In this document: in pieces, positions 9,401 to 17,907 of the stretch
Position numbering within the stretch: position 1 is the first letter of the stretch
How the letters are laid out: each line of letters starts with the position of its first letter
Source: Rathayibacter sp. SD072
GTDB taxonomy: Bacteria > Actinomycetota > Actinomycetes > Actinomycetales > Microbacteriaceae
DNA: 64,000 bases
Reading direction: 5' to 3'
NCBI RefSeq assembly: GCF_017355185.1
Contig: NZ_JADILJ010000012.1
Span: 19,697 to 83,696, forward strand
Notes under the pieces: model-generated
Told to the model about the DNA's origin: nothing
Databases searched by the model: none
What the model saw: the letters and a program-made list of their open reading frames with translations, nothing else
Position numbers and translations under genes: made by a program

Positions 9401-10429
9401 TCAGGCCCCCGCGACCGTCGACCCGCGGACCAGCAGCTCCGTCGGCATGATCGTCACGCGCTCGACCGTCTCACCGGCGAGCAGCCGCACCAGCACCTCG
9501 GCCATCGTCGAGCCGAGCTCGGTCGAGGGCTGGCGCATCGTGGTGATGGGCGGGTCGGCCGCCTGCGCGAAGTAGTCGCCGTCGAAGCCGGCGAGCGCCA
9601 CGTCGCCGGGCACCGAGAAACCGCGCTCGCGCAGGGCGCCCAGCGCTCCCGCCGCCATCTGGTCGTTGGAGGCGAAGACCGCGTCGATCGGGCGGCCGGA
9701 GTCGAGCAGACGGTGCATCGCCGCGGCTCCGTCGGCGGGCGAGTAGTCGCCGATCTCGACGCGGGAGTCGTCGAGCCCGGCCTCGCGCACCGCGTCGCGC
9801 CAGCCGAGCAGGCGGTCGACGGCGGCGGGCATGTCCTGACGGCTCGCGATCATGGCGGGCTCGCGCCGGCCCAGGCCGAGCAGGTGCTCGGTGATCGCGC
9901 GCGCCGAGGCGATGTTGTCGACGTCGACGAAGTAGCTCCCCTGGCCCTCATCGCTGAGCGGCCGGCCGCCGAAGACCACGGGGAGGCTCGTGCCGAGCCG
10001 TGCGTAGGAGTGGTCGCCGCTGTGGTGCGAGACGACGAGCGCCCCGTCGACGTTGCCGCCGAGGAGGTAGCGCCGTGTCTTCTCGGGCGCCGCCTCCGAC
10101 GCGATGACGATGTTCAGCGTGTACGCGGTGTCGGCGAGCCGGAGCGCCGCCCCCTGCACCACCGAGGCGAAGAACGGATCCGCGAACACCTTGGCGGTCG
10201 ACTCCGGCACCACGAGCGCGATGACCTCGGTCTTGCGGCTGGCGAGCGAGCGGGCGGCGCGGTTCGGCACGTAGCCGAGCTCCTCGATCGCCTTGCGCAC
10301 GGCCTGGGCCGCGTCGTCCTTCACCCGCGGGGAGTTGTTGACGACGCGGCTGACCGTGGAGCGCGAGACGCCGGCACGGGCGGCGACCTCTTCGAGCGTC
10401 GGGGCGGCGGAGGCGGTGTCGGGACTCAT
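9401..10429 (-). CDS. LacI-family transcriptional regulator
   Basis: A 342-residue LacI/GalR regulator. The N-terminal HTH reads PTLEEVAARAGVSRSTVSRV with the hinge helix YVPNRAARSLASRKT; the rest is a periplasmic-binding-protein-like sensor domain (FASVVQGAALRLADTAYTLN; VDGALVVSHHSG; VFASNDQMAAGALGALRERG; ALAGFDGDYFAQAADPPITT). It lies 61 bases after the permease gene in the same direction, so it may be the last gene of the sugar-import operon. The GAGAGCGCTCTC palindromes before the binding-protein gene (13972-14081) are its likely operators. Confidence 0.9.
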   Translation of the reverse strand: MSPDTASAAPTLEEVAARAGVSRSTVSRVVNNSPRVKDDAAQAVRKAIEELGYVPNRAARSLASRKTEVIALVVPESTAKVFADPFFASVVQGAALRLADTAYTLNIVIASEAAPEKTRRYLLGGNVDGALVVSHHSGDHSYARLGTSLPVVFGGRPLSDEGQGSYFVDVDNIASARAITEHLLGLGRREPAMIASRQDMPAAVDRLLGWRDAVREAGLDDSRVEIGDYSPADGAAAMHRLLDSGRPIDAVFASNDQMAAGALGALRERGFSVPGDVALAGFDGDYFAQAADPPITTMRQPSTELGSTMAEVLVRLLAGETVERVTIMPTELLVRGSTVAGA

Positions 10430-10490
10430 GGGGGGCCTCTCGGTTCAGTGCTCCGAGGGTAGTGGAGCCGCGACGCCGCTCGGCGCCCCT

Positions 10491-11411
10491 CTATCCCTTG
10501 ACCGCGCCGCTCATGATGCCGGCAATCAGCTGGCGTCCGGCGAGCACGAAGAGCACGAGCAGCGGAACGATCGACATCACGGCTCCGGTGAGCACGATCG
10601 AGTAGTCGATGTAGTAGCCGGACTGCAGCTGCGCGAGCGCCGTCTGCAGGGTCGGGTTCGTCGGGTTCAGCACGATCAGCGGCCAGAGGAAGTCCGTCCA
10701 CGCCATCATGAACGTGAACAGCGCAAGGATCGCCATGGCCGGACGGGCGGCGGGGACCGCCACGGTCAGGAACGTGCGGAACTGGTTCGCCCCGTCCATC
10801 CGGGCCGCCTCGATCAGCTCGTCCGGGATCACGTCGATCAGGTACTGGCGCATGAAGAACACGCCGAACGCGGTGACGAGGGTCGGCACGATGACCGCCC
10901 CCAGCTCGCCGGTCCAGCCGAGCTGGCGCATCAGGATGAACAGCGGGATGATGCCCAGCTGCGTCGGGATCGCCATCGTCGCCACGACCGTGATCATCAG
11001 CCCGTCGCGTCCGCGGAACCTCAGCTTCGCGAAGGCGTAGCCGGCCAGCGTCGAGAACGTCACGACCGAGACGGTGATGACGCCCGAGACGATGATGCTG
11101 TTCAGCAGCGCCGTCCAGAACGGGAGGGCGTCGAACACCTTCGCCGCGTTGGCGAGGAAGTTGCCGCCCGGCACCATCGGCAGCGTCTCGCTGCGGGTGG
11201 CGTTGGTGCCGCTCGCGACCACGAACGACCACCAGAGCGGGTAGGTCGAGCCGAGGATGAACGCGCTGAGCAGTCCGTAGACGAGGAAGCCGGGGCGGTC
11301 GACCCGGCCGGCGCCCTTCCGGCGGCGACGCGGCTCCTTCGCGGCGGCCTCCCCCTCGACGGGGCGGCGGACCGGGAACGCGGCTGATCGGGCGGGGGCG
11401 GGGGCGGTCAT
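10491..11411 (-). CDS. Carbohydrate ABC transporter permease (MalG type)
   Basis: A 306-residue inner-membrane permease with six predicted helices. The EAA loop that contacts the ATPase reads ELIEAARMDGANQFRTFLTV, and the C terminus LIAGIMSGAVKG is the typical MalG-class ending. The ATG overlaps the stop of the partner permease (ATGA). The longer upstream frame has no helix and is only an open-frame extension. No ATPase gene is present in the cluster, which suggests a shared MsiK-type ATPase encoded elsewhere. Confidence 0.9.
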   Translation of the reverse strand: MTAPAPARSAAFPVRRPVEGEAAAKEPRRRRKGAGRVDRPGFLVYGLLSAFILGSTYPLWWSFVVASGTNATRSETLPMVPGGNFLANAAKVFDALPFWTALLNSIIVSGVITVSVVTFSTLAGYAFAKLRFRGRDGLMITVVATMAIPTQLGIIPLFILMRQLGWTGELGAVIVPTLVTAFGVFFMRQYLIDVIPDELIEAARMDGANQFRTFLTVAVPAARPAMAILALFTFMMAWTDFLWPLIVLNPTNPTLQTALAQLQSGYYIDYSIVLTGAVMSIVPLLVLFVLAGRQLIAGIMSGAVKG

Positions 11412-12529
11412 CGCTCGCTCGCTTTCTGGCCGAGGCCGGTGGAGGACAGGAGGGGGTCGGTCGCGGCGATCTCGTCGGCGCGGTCGGCCGACGACGCCAG
11501 CACGGCCGCGGCCTTGCGCTGCGCCCGCTTGCCGAGCACCCGGTTCTCGACCGAGGCGATCCTCCGCGAGACCGCGAAGTTCACCAGCCCGATCAGCACG
11601 ATCAGGAGGAACAGCAGCCACGCGATCGCGGCCGCCTCGCCGAAGTTGCCGCGGAAGAACGCCATCTCCCAGAGGTAGAGGACGGTGGTCTGGAACTGGC
11701 GGTCCGAGCCGCCGATGCCGCCCGCGTTCGACACGTCGAAGAGGCGCGGCTCGGCGAAGATCTGCAGTCCGCCGATGGTCGCCGTGATGACGACGAAGAT
11801 CAGGGTCGGGCGGATGTTCGGGATCGTGATCGAGACGAAGCGGCGGAACGCGCCGGCTCCGTCGATCGCGGCCGACTCGTGCAGATCGCGGGGCACGGCC
11901 TGCATCGCGGCCAGGAGGATCAGGGCGTTGTAGCCGGTCCAGCGCCAGTTGACCATCGAGGCGATGGCGACGTGGCTGGCCAGGCGGTCGTTGATCCAGT
12001 CGATCTGGGGGACGCCGATCAGGCCGAGGAGGTTGTTGGCCAGGCCGTCCTGCTCGCTGAAGACGCTCGAGAAGATGAGCGCCACGGCGACCGGGGACAC
12101 GATGTAGGGCAGCAGCACGCTCATCCGCCAGAAGGTCCTGGCGCGCAGCGACTGGTCGAGAGCGGCCGCCAGGAGGAGCGCGACGAGCAGCTGGGGGATC
12201 GTGGACAGCAGGAAGATGCTGACGGTGTTGACGATCGAGTTCCAGAAGAACCGGTCGCCGAGCACGGCCGCGAAGTTGCCGAGTCCGACGAAGTCGCCCT
12301 GGCCCTGCAGCAGCTCCCAGTCGTAGAGCGAGACGACGAGCGTGTAGACGAGGGGGAACGCGCCGGTGATCGCGAAGAGCAGGAAGAACGGCGAGATGTA
12401 GAGGTACGGAGAGGCCTTCACATCGAAGCGGCCGAGCCGCTGGCGGAAGGTCAGGGGGACGCGGGGCGCGGCGGGCCGCCCGCCCCTGGGCGGTGTTGCC
12501 GTCGCCGGCGGGGTCAGTGTGCTCGTCAT
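11408..12529 (-). CDS. Carbohydrate ABC transporter permease (MalF type)
   Basis: A 373-residue permease of the MalF/UgpA class. A cytoplasmic N-terminal tail of ~40 residues precedes the first helix (YLYISPFFLLFAITGAFPLV); the EAA loop reads DLHESAAIDGAGAFRRFVSI. A longer than usual basic C-terminal tail (ENRVLGKRAQRKAAAVLASS onward, ~45 residues) follows the last helix. It pairs with the MalG-type permease encoded next to it. Confidence 0.88.
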   Translation of the reverse strand: MTSTLTPPATATPPRGGRPAAPRVPLTFRQRLGRFDVKASPYLYISPFFLLFAITGAFPLVYTLVVSLYDWELLQGQGDFVGLGNFAAVLGDRFFWNSIVNTVSIFLLSTIPQLLVALLLAAALDQSLRARTFWRMSVLLPYIVSPVAVALIFSSVFSEQDGLANNLLGLIGVPQIDWINDRLASHVAIASMVNWRWTGYNALILLAAMQAVPRDLHESAAIDGAGAFRRFVSITIPNIRPTLIFVVITATIGGLQIFAEPRLFDVSNAGGIGGSDRQFQTTVLYLWEMAFFRGNFGEAAAIAWLLFLLIVLIGLVNFAVSRRIASVENRVLGKRAQRKAAAVLASSADRADEIAATDPLLSSTGLGQKASER

Positions 12530-12624
12530 GGCGCGATCGCTTTCCTCGGAGGGAGGGGCTCCCACCCGGCGGAACGGTGCCGCCGGGTGGGAGCCAGTCG
12601 GGAGGGAGGGGTGGGAGAGGCGCG

Positions 12625-13938
12625 TCAGTCGACGAGCTCGCCGAGGAGCTTCAGCGCCTCGGCCCAGGCGGCGTCGCCGTCGAGCTCACCGCGGTCGACC
12701 TTCTGCAGCACGGGGCCGAAGACGTTCTCCTGGATGAGCGAGTCGTCGGGTCCCTTGTACTGGGCGACGACGCCCTCGGCGCGCTTCGCGAGGATCGCAC
12801 CGGTGGGCGAGTCGTTCAGCGCCGGGTCCGGCTCAGCGGCGGAGGCGAGCTCCTCCTGAGCGGCGAGGGTGCTCGGGAACGGACCGGCCGCCTCGAACGC
12901 CTTGATCTGCTGCTCGGGCTCGCTCAGCCACGAGGCGAGGGCCGCGGCTTCCGCCGGATGCTCCGACTGCGTCGGGACCGAGAGGAAGGAGCCGCCCCAG
13001 TTGGCCGCGCCGCCGGGGAAGACGTCCGCGAAGTCCCAGCCGGTGCTCGCGGGGTCGCCGCCTCCGGCCTCCACGCCGCCCTTGAGGGTGCCGAACATCC
13101 ACGCGGGGCAGACGAAGGTGGCGAAGGTCTGGTCGGTGAACGACTTGCCCTTGTTCCAGTCCCAGGCCTTCTGACCGGCCGAGAGGCCGGAGGCCGCGGC
13201 GTCGGTCAGCTGGCCCCAGCGCTCCTCGAGCTCGGGGTTGCCCTCGATGTTGAGCTCGCCGTCGGCGGTGTAGTACCCCTCGGGCAGCTGGTTGACCATG
13301 GCGTTCCAGACGAATCCGGAGTGGTCGAACCAGGCCTTGCCGGTCGCGTCGTTGTACTGCTTCCCCGCGGCGAAGTAGTCGTCCCAGGTCGCGTCCGCGC
13401 CGCCGAGAAGCTCGGCGACGGACTCGCGATCGGTGGGGAGTCCGGCGGCCTCGAAGGCGGCGGTGCTGTAGCAGAGGCCCTCGGGGCCGATGTCGGTGCC
13501 GTAGCCGATGACGCGTCCGTCGGGGTCGGTCGCCTGCTCGTACTTCCAGTCGACCCAGTCGGCCTTGCGGTCCTCGATGCCGTGGTCGCGGAGGTCCACG
13601 AACTGGTCCGAGACCTCCATGATCTGGCCGAGCCAGCCCTCCTCGATCGCGAGGACGTCGGCGAGGCCCGAGCCCGCTGCGAGCTTGGTGAAGGCGTCGG
13701 TGCGGGCGTTGCCGCCGGTGTCGATGTTGTTCGGGACGATGGTGATCCCGGGGTTCGCCTCCTCGTACTCCGCGTAGAGGTCGTCGAACCCCATCGCGTT
13801 GAACGTGGTGACGGTCAGTTCGATGTTCTCGCCCTCTGCGGCGTCGGATCCGGATGACGAGCATCCGGTGACGACGAGGGCGAGGGTTGCGGCGCCGGAG
13901 ATCGCTGCGGCGATCCTGGCGCGTCGTGATGCGAGCAC
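12625..13938 (-). CDS. Sugar ABC transporter substrate-binding lipoprotein
   Basis: A ~437-residue family-1 extracellular solute-binding protein. The signal peptide ends in TLALVVTGCSSSG (lipobox Cys); the mature protein has the usual FTKLAAGSGLADVLAIEEGW and late WASWLSEPEQQIKAFEA segments. GTG at 13938 is chosen because AAGGAG sits five bases before it, whereas GTG at 13944 overlaps that ribosome site. First gene of the importer operon, with three GAGCGCTC palindromes upstream. Confidence 0.9.
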   Translation of the reverse strand: MLASRRARIAAAISGAATLALVVTGCSSSGSDAAEGENIELTVTTFNAMGFDDLYAEYEEANPGITIVPNNIDTGGNARTDAFTKLAAGSGLADVLAIEEGWLGQIMEVSDQFVDLRDHGIEDRKADWVDWKYEQATDPDGRVIGYGTDIGPEGLCYSTAAFEAAGLPTDRESVAELLGGADATWDDYFAAGKQYNDATGKAWFDHSGFVWNAMVNQLPEGYYTADGELNIEGNPELEERWGQLTDAAASGLSAGQKAWDWNKGKSFTDQTFATFVCPAWMFGTLKGGVEAGGGDPASTGWDFADVFPGGAANWGGSFLSVPTQSEHPAEAAALASWLSEPEQQIKAFEAAGPFPSTLAAQEELASAAEPDPALNDSPTGAILAKRAEGVVAQYKGPDDSLIQENVFGPVLQKVDRGELDGDAAWAEALKLLGELVD

Positions 13939-13971
13939 GGTCACTCCTTCGTGATGGGATGGGCACGCCGG

Positions 13972-14081
13972 GGAGCGCTCTCACGCGTGACTGCTGCGTC
14001 CGTGAGAGCGCTCTCACGAGGTGTAGGGCGAGTGTACGAACACTTCCGCAGAGAGGTCAAGAGTTTCGAGAGAGCGCTCTC
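13972..14081. promoter_or_regulatory. Three LacI-type operators (GAGCGCTC core)
   Basis: Palindromes lie at 13972-13985 (GGAGCGCTCTCACG), 14001-14018 (a perfect 18-base CGTGAGAGCGCTCTCACG) and 14070-14081 (GAGAGCGCTCTC). The central CG step and length are typical of LacI/GalR operators. They precede the binding-protein gene by 34 to 143 bases. The LacI gene at 9401-10429 is the nearest candidate regulator. Spacing of about 30 and 65 bases would allow looping or cooperative repression. Confidence 0.75.
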
Positions 14082-14158
14082 ATAACGGTCCGGTCACCGT
14101 CGTGAAGCCGACTGCGGGTCGGGAATTCCGGCGGGTCGCGTCCTGCGGAGGGGTGCGG

Positions 14159-14230
14159 CGCAGAACCTCGGCCGAGAGCGGTGCTCAGCGACGATCGTGC
14201 GCGAGCGGCACTCGTGGCCGAGGTTCTGCG
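14159..14230. repeat. ~70-nt quasi-palindrome, GCAGAA/TTCTGC ends
   Basis: The outer arms are a perfect 15-base inverted repeat, CGCAGAACCTCGGCC (14159-14173) with GGCCGAGGTTCTGCG (14216-14230). Going inward, GAG pairs with CTC and GCTC with GAGC, separated by equal-length mismatched stretches, and the centre ACGATCGT is itself palindromic. It shares the pattern GCAGAANNNNRGCYGAGNG with elements at 22261 and 31460. Confidence 0.75.
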
Positions 14231-14327
14231 TCGGCGTCTGCACAGGAACCCCCGTCCACGCGGCACCGGCACCAGGAGTGAACACCCCTGGTCGATCCGT
14301 CACGGACGGTCGCCTCCGAGCGATCCG

Positions 14328-14412
14328 AGCGGCCGTTCGCGACGGATCGACGCGGGAGACCCGATCGTTCGTGACAGATGGACGGAGACCCGACCGTTCG
14401 TGACGGATGGAC
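14328..14412. repeat. Short tandem repeat, ~29-nt unit, three copies
   Basis: Units begin near 14328, 14355 and 14384. The last two (GGAGACCCGAYCGTTCGTGA then CRGATGGAC) differ at only two positions; the first is more diverged. Each unit carries CCGTTCGTGACGG or a near match, which is partly palindromic. Two inverted copies of the same core occur at 14294-14312 and 14428-14446. Confidence 0.65.
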
Positions 14413-14446
14413 GGACACGCGCCCGCCGATCCGTCACGAACGGTCG
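14391..14446 (-). terminator. Hairpin after the secreted-protein gene, candidate terminator
   Basis: CGACCGTTCGTGACGGAT (14391-14408) is perfectly complementary to ATCCGTCACGAACGGTCG (14429-14446), an 18-base stem with a 20-base loop, starting five bases after the stop codon at 14451. No strong U-run follows, as is common in high-GC Actinobacteria. The same bases belong to the local repeat array, so termination may be secondary. Confidence 0.55.
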
Positions 14447-14450
14447 GGCG

Positions 14451-16466
14451 TCAGCCGATCAGCACCGCGAAGCCCTGAGCCCGCAGCTCCACGGAGGCGC
14501 CGGCAGCCGCCGCGGACTCGCTCACGAGCACGCCGTCGGCCGAGTAGACGCGCAGCGTCCCCGAGCCTTCGAGCGTCGTCGAGCGCGCCGTCACGGTCGA
14601 GTTCCGCAGCAGCTCCGTGCGTCCGCCGTCGCCCTCGAGCACGAGGCGCGACACCACGGGGCGCACCAGCAGCGCGTCCAGCTTCGTCTCACCGGTCAGC
14701 CCGCGCACGTCGATCGTGGTCGCGCTCGCGGGCACCGTGCGGCGCAGCTTCTGCGGGAGCAGGGCTCCCGACGCCTCGGTGATGCCCTGCGCGCCGACGG
14801 TGCTCGTCAGCAGGTCCAGCGGACGGCGTCCCGTGTTCCAGGCACTCCGCGGAGTCGTCGCCGTGCCCTTCTCGACCTGCCAGAGCACCGGCTCGATCAC
14901 GCGCTCCTGGATGGAGGAGCCGAGGCCGATCGTCGCCGCGCGGCGCCAGTTCGTCAGCGACAGGTACGAGCCGCTCCACGACGACTCCCCCGTCCAGCTC
15001 GATTCCGGAGTGACGACCGTGCCGCCGCGCGCCGTCTCGGCCTCGACGACCTCGAGTCCCTCGCGGCTCACCTGGGTCGCGACCGACCGCGCCCGGTCGG
15101 CCAGCTCGGGTCGGTCGTCGAGCGCGATCATGGCGAGGAGGCCGTGGATGGTGCTCTCGGCGCCGCTGTTGCGGTTCACGCTGCCGTCGGCCTGCACGCC
15201 GTCGAAGGTGATGCCCGTCGCCGGATCGTAGACCGCGGTGCCGCTCCGGTTGAGGCCGAAGAACCAGGCGCCCTGCACGCCGGCGAGGTCGGTGTAGGCG
15301 CTCGACCCGGTCGCGTCGGCGAGGGCGAGCGAGTTCTGCAGCCGCGAATCCGCTCCGTAGGCGATCTGCACCGTCTCGGTCGGGCTCGGGTAGCGGCCGT
15401 TGTCGGGGCCGCCCGAGGTCAGCAGCTCCGGCGCGAAGCGGGAGCCCTCGACGACGGCAGGCTCGAGAAGCGAGGCGTCGCCCAGTGCGACGGAGGACTC
15501 GGCGAGCGCCGCGGGCATCTGCGACGCCCAGGAGTGCCAGAGCGAGCGCGACTTCGCCCACGGCAGGATCGCACCGTACGGCCACGACGTGGTGTCGGCG
15601 TCCGTCGTCGTGCGCGCGAGCGCCGCCACGCCCTCGGCGAGCTTCGCGGTGCTGTCGCGCACCGCGGAGTCGTCGGGCACGGCCTCGACGTACGCCGAGA
15701 GGCCCAGCAGCGCCTCGGCGGTCGCGTCCGCCCCGTCGACGATCAGCCAGGCGGGCACGTCGACGCCGTCGGCCTTCTGGTACTGGCCGAAGCGGCCGAG
15801 CACCTCGCGGTCGACCGCGGCGACGCCGAGGCGGAGACGCTCCTGCAGGAACGCGGCGAACTCCGGGTCGTCGTCCTCGAAGGCCGCGTAGCCCTCGCCG
15901 AGCGCCCAGAGGGTGCGGGCGAGCCAGTAGCTGTCCTCGGAGTCGCTCGGATCGGGCAGCTCGACCGGCTCGGCGCTCGCGTTGAGCTCGCCGTCGGGCT
16001 GCATCCAGAGCACCACGTTGCCGGCGTCGTCACCCACCGTGGTCTGGAAGTAGGCGAGGGCGCGCAGGGTCTCGTAGGCGTTCTCGCGGCTGGCCGTCGA
16101 TCCGGTCTGCTGCCAGTGCCGCAGGTAGGCGACGGCGGCCCGGGAGATGTCGTCGGTGTTGAAGGCGCCCTGCCCCCAGTCGCCGGTCGCGGCATCGAGG
16201 GGACCGCCGCCGACGCGCTCGAACGTGCCGCCGTCGCGAGCATCGGCGTACGTCCACGGCATCACCAGCTCGGGCTCCTCGGCGAGGCGGTAGGTCGTGT
16301 GGCCGGGCTCCGGAGTCGGAGTGGCGGTGTCGAGCAGGAAGTCGAGGTGCGCGGTGTTCGCGAGGGGGGCCGCCGCGTGCGCGGGGGCCGCGCCGAGGGT
16401 GAGGCCCCCGGCGACGAGGGCGGTGGCGGCGAGTGCCGCCGCCGTCCGGGTTCTGGCGTTCGTCAT
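14451..16466 (-). CDS. Secreted alpha/alpha-barrel protein, putative glycoside-active enzyme
   Basis: A 671-residue protein with a clear signal peptide (RTRTAAALAATALVAGGLTL, cleavage near AHAAA). The mature part is rich in Trp and in helix pairs: WGQGAFNTDDISRAAVAYLR, DSEDSYWLARTLWALGEGYA, and FFGLNRSGTAVYDPATG leading to SVNRNSGAESTIHGLLAMIA. This pattern resembles six-hairpin glycosidase folds, though I cannot assign a GH family. The last ~130 residues look like a beta-sandwich accessory domain. GAGAG precedes the ATG; the in-frame extension upstream runs into repeats. It lies between two sugar importers, consistent with extracellular glycan processing. No catalytic residues can be named with confidence. 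Confidence 0.75.
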   Translation of the reverse strand: MTNARTRTAAALAATALVAGGLTLGAAPAHAAAPLANTAHLDFLLDTATPTPEPGHTTYRLAEEPELVMPWTYADARDGGTFERVGGGPLDAATGDWGQGAFNTDDISRAAVAYLRHWQQTGSTASRENAYETLRALAYFQTTVGDDAGNVVLWMQPDGELNASAEPVELPDPSDSEDSYWLARTLWALGEGYAAFEDDDPEFAAFLQERLRLGVAAVDREVLGRFGQYQKADGVDVPAWLIVDGADATAEALLGLSAYVEAVPDDSAVRDSTAKLAEGVAALARTTTDADTTSWPYGAILPWAKSRSLWHSWASQMPAALAESSVALGDASLLEPAVVEGSRFAPELLTSGGPDNGRYPSPTETVQIAYGADSRLQNSLALADATGSSAYTDLAGVQGAWFFGLNRSGTAVYDPATGITFDGVQADGSVNRNSGAESTIHGLLAMIALDDRPELADRARSVATQVSREGLEVVEAETARGGTVVTPESSWTGESSWSGSYLSLTNWRRAATIGLGSSIQERVIEPVLWQVEKGTATTPRSAWNTGRRPLDLLTSTVGAQGITEASGALLPQKLRRTVPASATTIDVRGLTGETKLDALLVRPVVSRLVLEGDGGRTELLRNSTVTARSTTLEGSGTLRVYSADGVLVSESAAAAGASVELRAQGFAVLIG

Positions 16467-16510
16467 TGAACTCTCCGATGTGTGGGGGTGGGTGGTGCTT
16501 CTGGTCGTGG

Positions 16511-16796
16511 GGGATCTCGATACGCCCGCTCCGCGGGCTACTCGATCAGCAGGGATGAGGCGGCGGTCGGATGCTTGCTGGTCGAGTAGCCGCCCAGCGG
16601 CGTATCGAGACCCACGTACTCCAGAAGCGGTGGATCTCGACACGCCCGCTCCGCGGGCTACTCGATCGGCAAGGGGCGAGGCGGCGGTCGGACTGCTTGC
16701 TGGTCGAGTAGCCCCGCAGGGGCGTATCGAGACCCACCACCGCCCGGAGACGGGGATCTCGATACGCCCGCTCCGCGGGCTACTCGATCAGCAGGA
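16511..16796. repeat. Array of five hairpin repeats in alternating orientation
   Basis: The 365 bases between the secreted-protein gene and the GH130 gene hold five copies in strict +,-,+,-,+ order: 16512-16550, 16577-16612, 16632-16670, 16698-16735 and 16755-16793. Forward copies read GATCTCGATACGCCCGCT then CCGCGGGCTACTCGATCAGC; reverse copies read CTGGTCGAGTAGCC to CGTATCGAGACCC. The stem of each copy varies but stays complementary. No gene is seen here. Confidence 0.88.
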
Positions 16797-16831
16797 GGCG
16801 AGGCGCCCGAGCTAGGGCGCGAACACCGCCC

Positions 16832-17905
16832 TCATCCGTCCGTCCGCACCAGACGCGCCGCGCCGATCCTCGAGTCGGCCATGCCGTAGAAGACGTAGTG
16901 CTGCCCGTCGATCTCCTCGATCGCCGTCGGGAAGACGACGTTGGGCACGATGCCCGAGCGCTCGTCCTCCGTCTCGGCCTCGAGCAGCGGCTCGCTCGTG
17001 CGCGCGATCACGCGCGAGGGGTCGTCGCCGTCGAGCAGGATCGCTCCGGCCGCGTAGTTGACGTTCTGCTGCTGCGAGAACGCGCTGTCGATCACTCCGG
17101 TCACCCCGTGGTGGATCAGCAGCCAGCCCTCGGGCACGCGCAGCGGCACGGGGCCGCCTCCGACCTTCAGCTCCTCGAAGGGGAACTCGGGCCCCGCGAG
17201 GAACCGGTGCCGGGTCCACCGCGTGAGGTTCGCCAGGTCGCGGTCCACCTCGGCGACCGGGACGTAGCTGATCCAGATGCTCTGGCGCGGATCCTCGGTG
17301 CCGGCGGGCAGGCGGACGCCCTCCCCCGGCTTGGTCTCGCCGAGGTCCCACATGGGCCGGTGCAGCACGGCGAAGGACCGCGTGCCGTCGGGCGCCGTCA
17401 CGATCTCGGGGAAGAACACGGTGTCCTTGTTGTGGAACAGCCCGAGGTCGATGTCGAGCGCGTCGTCGTACGCGAAGGTCACGGGGCCGAGCCGGCGCCA
17501 GTCGCGCAGGTCCTCCGACACGGCGAGCGCCGTCCGCGGACCCAGCGGCCCGTACGCCACGTACGTCATGACGTGCAGGCCGAGGGCCTCGATCCACGTG
17601 ACGCGCGGGTCCTCGACTCCGGCGTTCGCGGCACCGCGCTCGAACCCGCGGTCGGGCGCCAGCACGACCCCCTGCCGCTCGACGCCGACGGGCACGCCGT
17701 TCTCGACGAGCACGCGGGCGAGCCCGATCCGCGAGACGTTGCCGGTCGCGACCATGCGGGGCAGCAGGTACAGCTCGCCGTCCGGGCCGCGACCGCTGCC
17801 CGGGTTGAGCACCCCCTCGGCCTCGAGCTGGTCGCCCGGCAGGGGCTCCATCACGATGCCGACGCGCTCGAGTCGGTAGGGGACGGTGGTGAGGGTGGGA
17901 GTCAT
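16832..17905 (-). CDS. GH130 family glycosidase/phosphorylase
   Basis: A ~357-residue five-bladed beta-propeller enzyme of glycoside hydrolase family 130. Characteristic segments are GVLNPGSGRGPDGELYLLPR near the N terminus, GVEDPRVTWIEALGLHVMTY, LFHNKDTVFFPEI and LLIHHGVTGV; a GIVPNVVFPTAIEEIDGQHY segment closes the propeller. Family members phosphorolyse or hydrolyse beta-1,2- or beta-1,4-mannosides in the cytoplasm. No signal peptide is seen, so it acts on sugars brought in by the adjoining importer. ATG at 17905 is preferred since AAAGGA lies five bases before it; ATG at 17911 is in frame and overlaps the permease stop. Confidence 0.9.
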   Translation of the reverse strand: MTPTLTTVPYRLERVGIVMEPLPGDQLEAEGVLNPGSGRGPDGELYLLPRMVATGNVSRIGLARVLVENGVPVGVERQGVVLAPDRGFERGAANAGVEDPRVTWIEALGLHVMTYVAYGPLGPRTALAVSEDLRDWRRLGPVTFAYDDALDIDLGLFHNKDTVFFPEIVTAPDGTRSFAVLHRPMWDLGETKPGEGVRLPAGTEDPRQSIWISYVPVAEVDRDLANLTRWTRHRFLAGPEFPFEELKVGGGPVPLRVPEGWLLIHHGVTGVIDSAFSQQQNVNYAAGAILLDGDDPSRVIARTSEPLLEAETEDERSGIVPNVVFPTAIEEIDGQHYVFYGMADSRIGAARLVRTDG

Positions 17906-17907
17906 GG

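Noticed and set aside
14328..14446. Tandem repeat considered as a CRISPR or attachment site
   Set aside because: Only three units of ~29 nt with no unique spacers, no integrase or cas genes nearby.
16511..16796. Regularly spaced repeats suggestive of a CRISPR array
   Set aside because: Copies alternate in orientation, vary in stem sequence, and are separated by related rather than unique spacers; no cas genes. They match the dispersed hairpin family.
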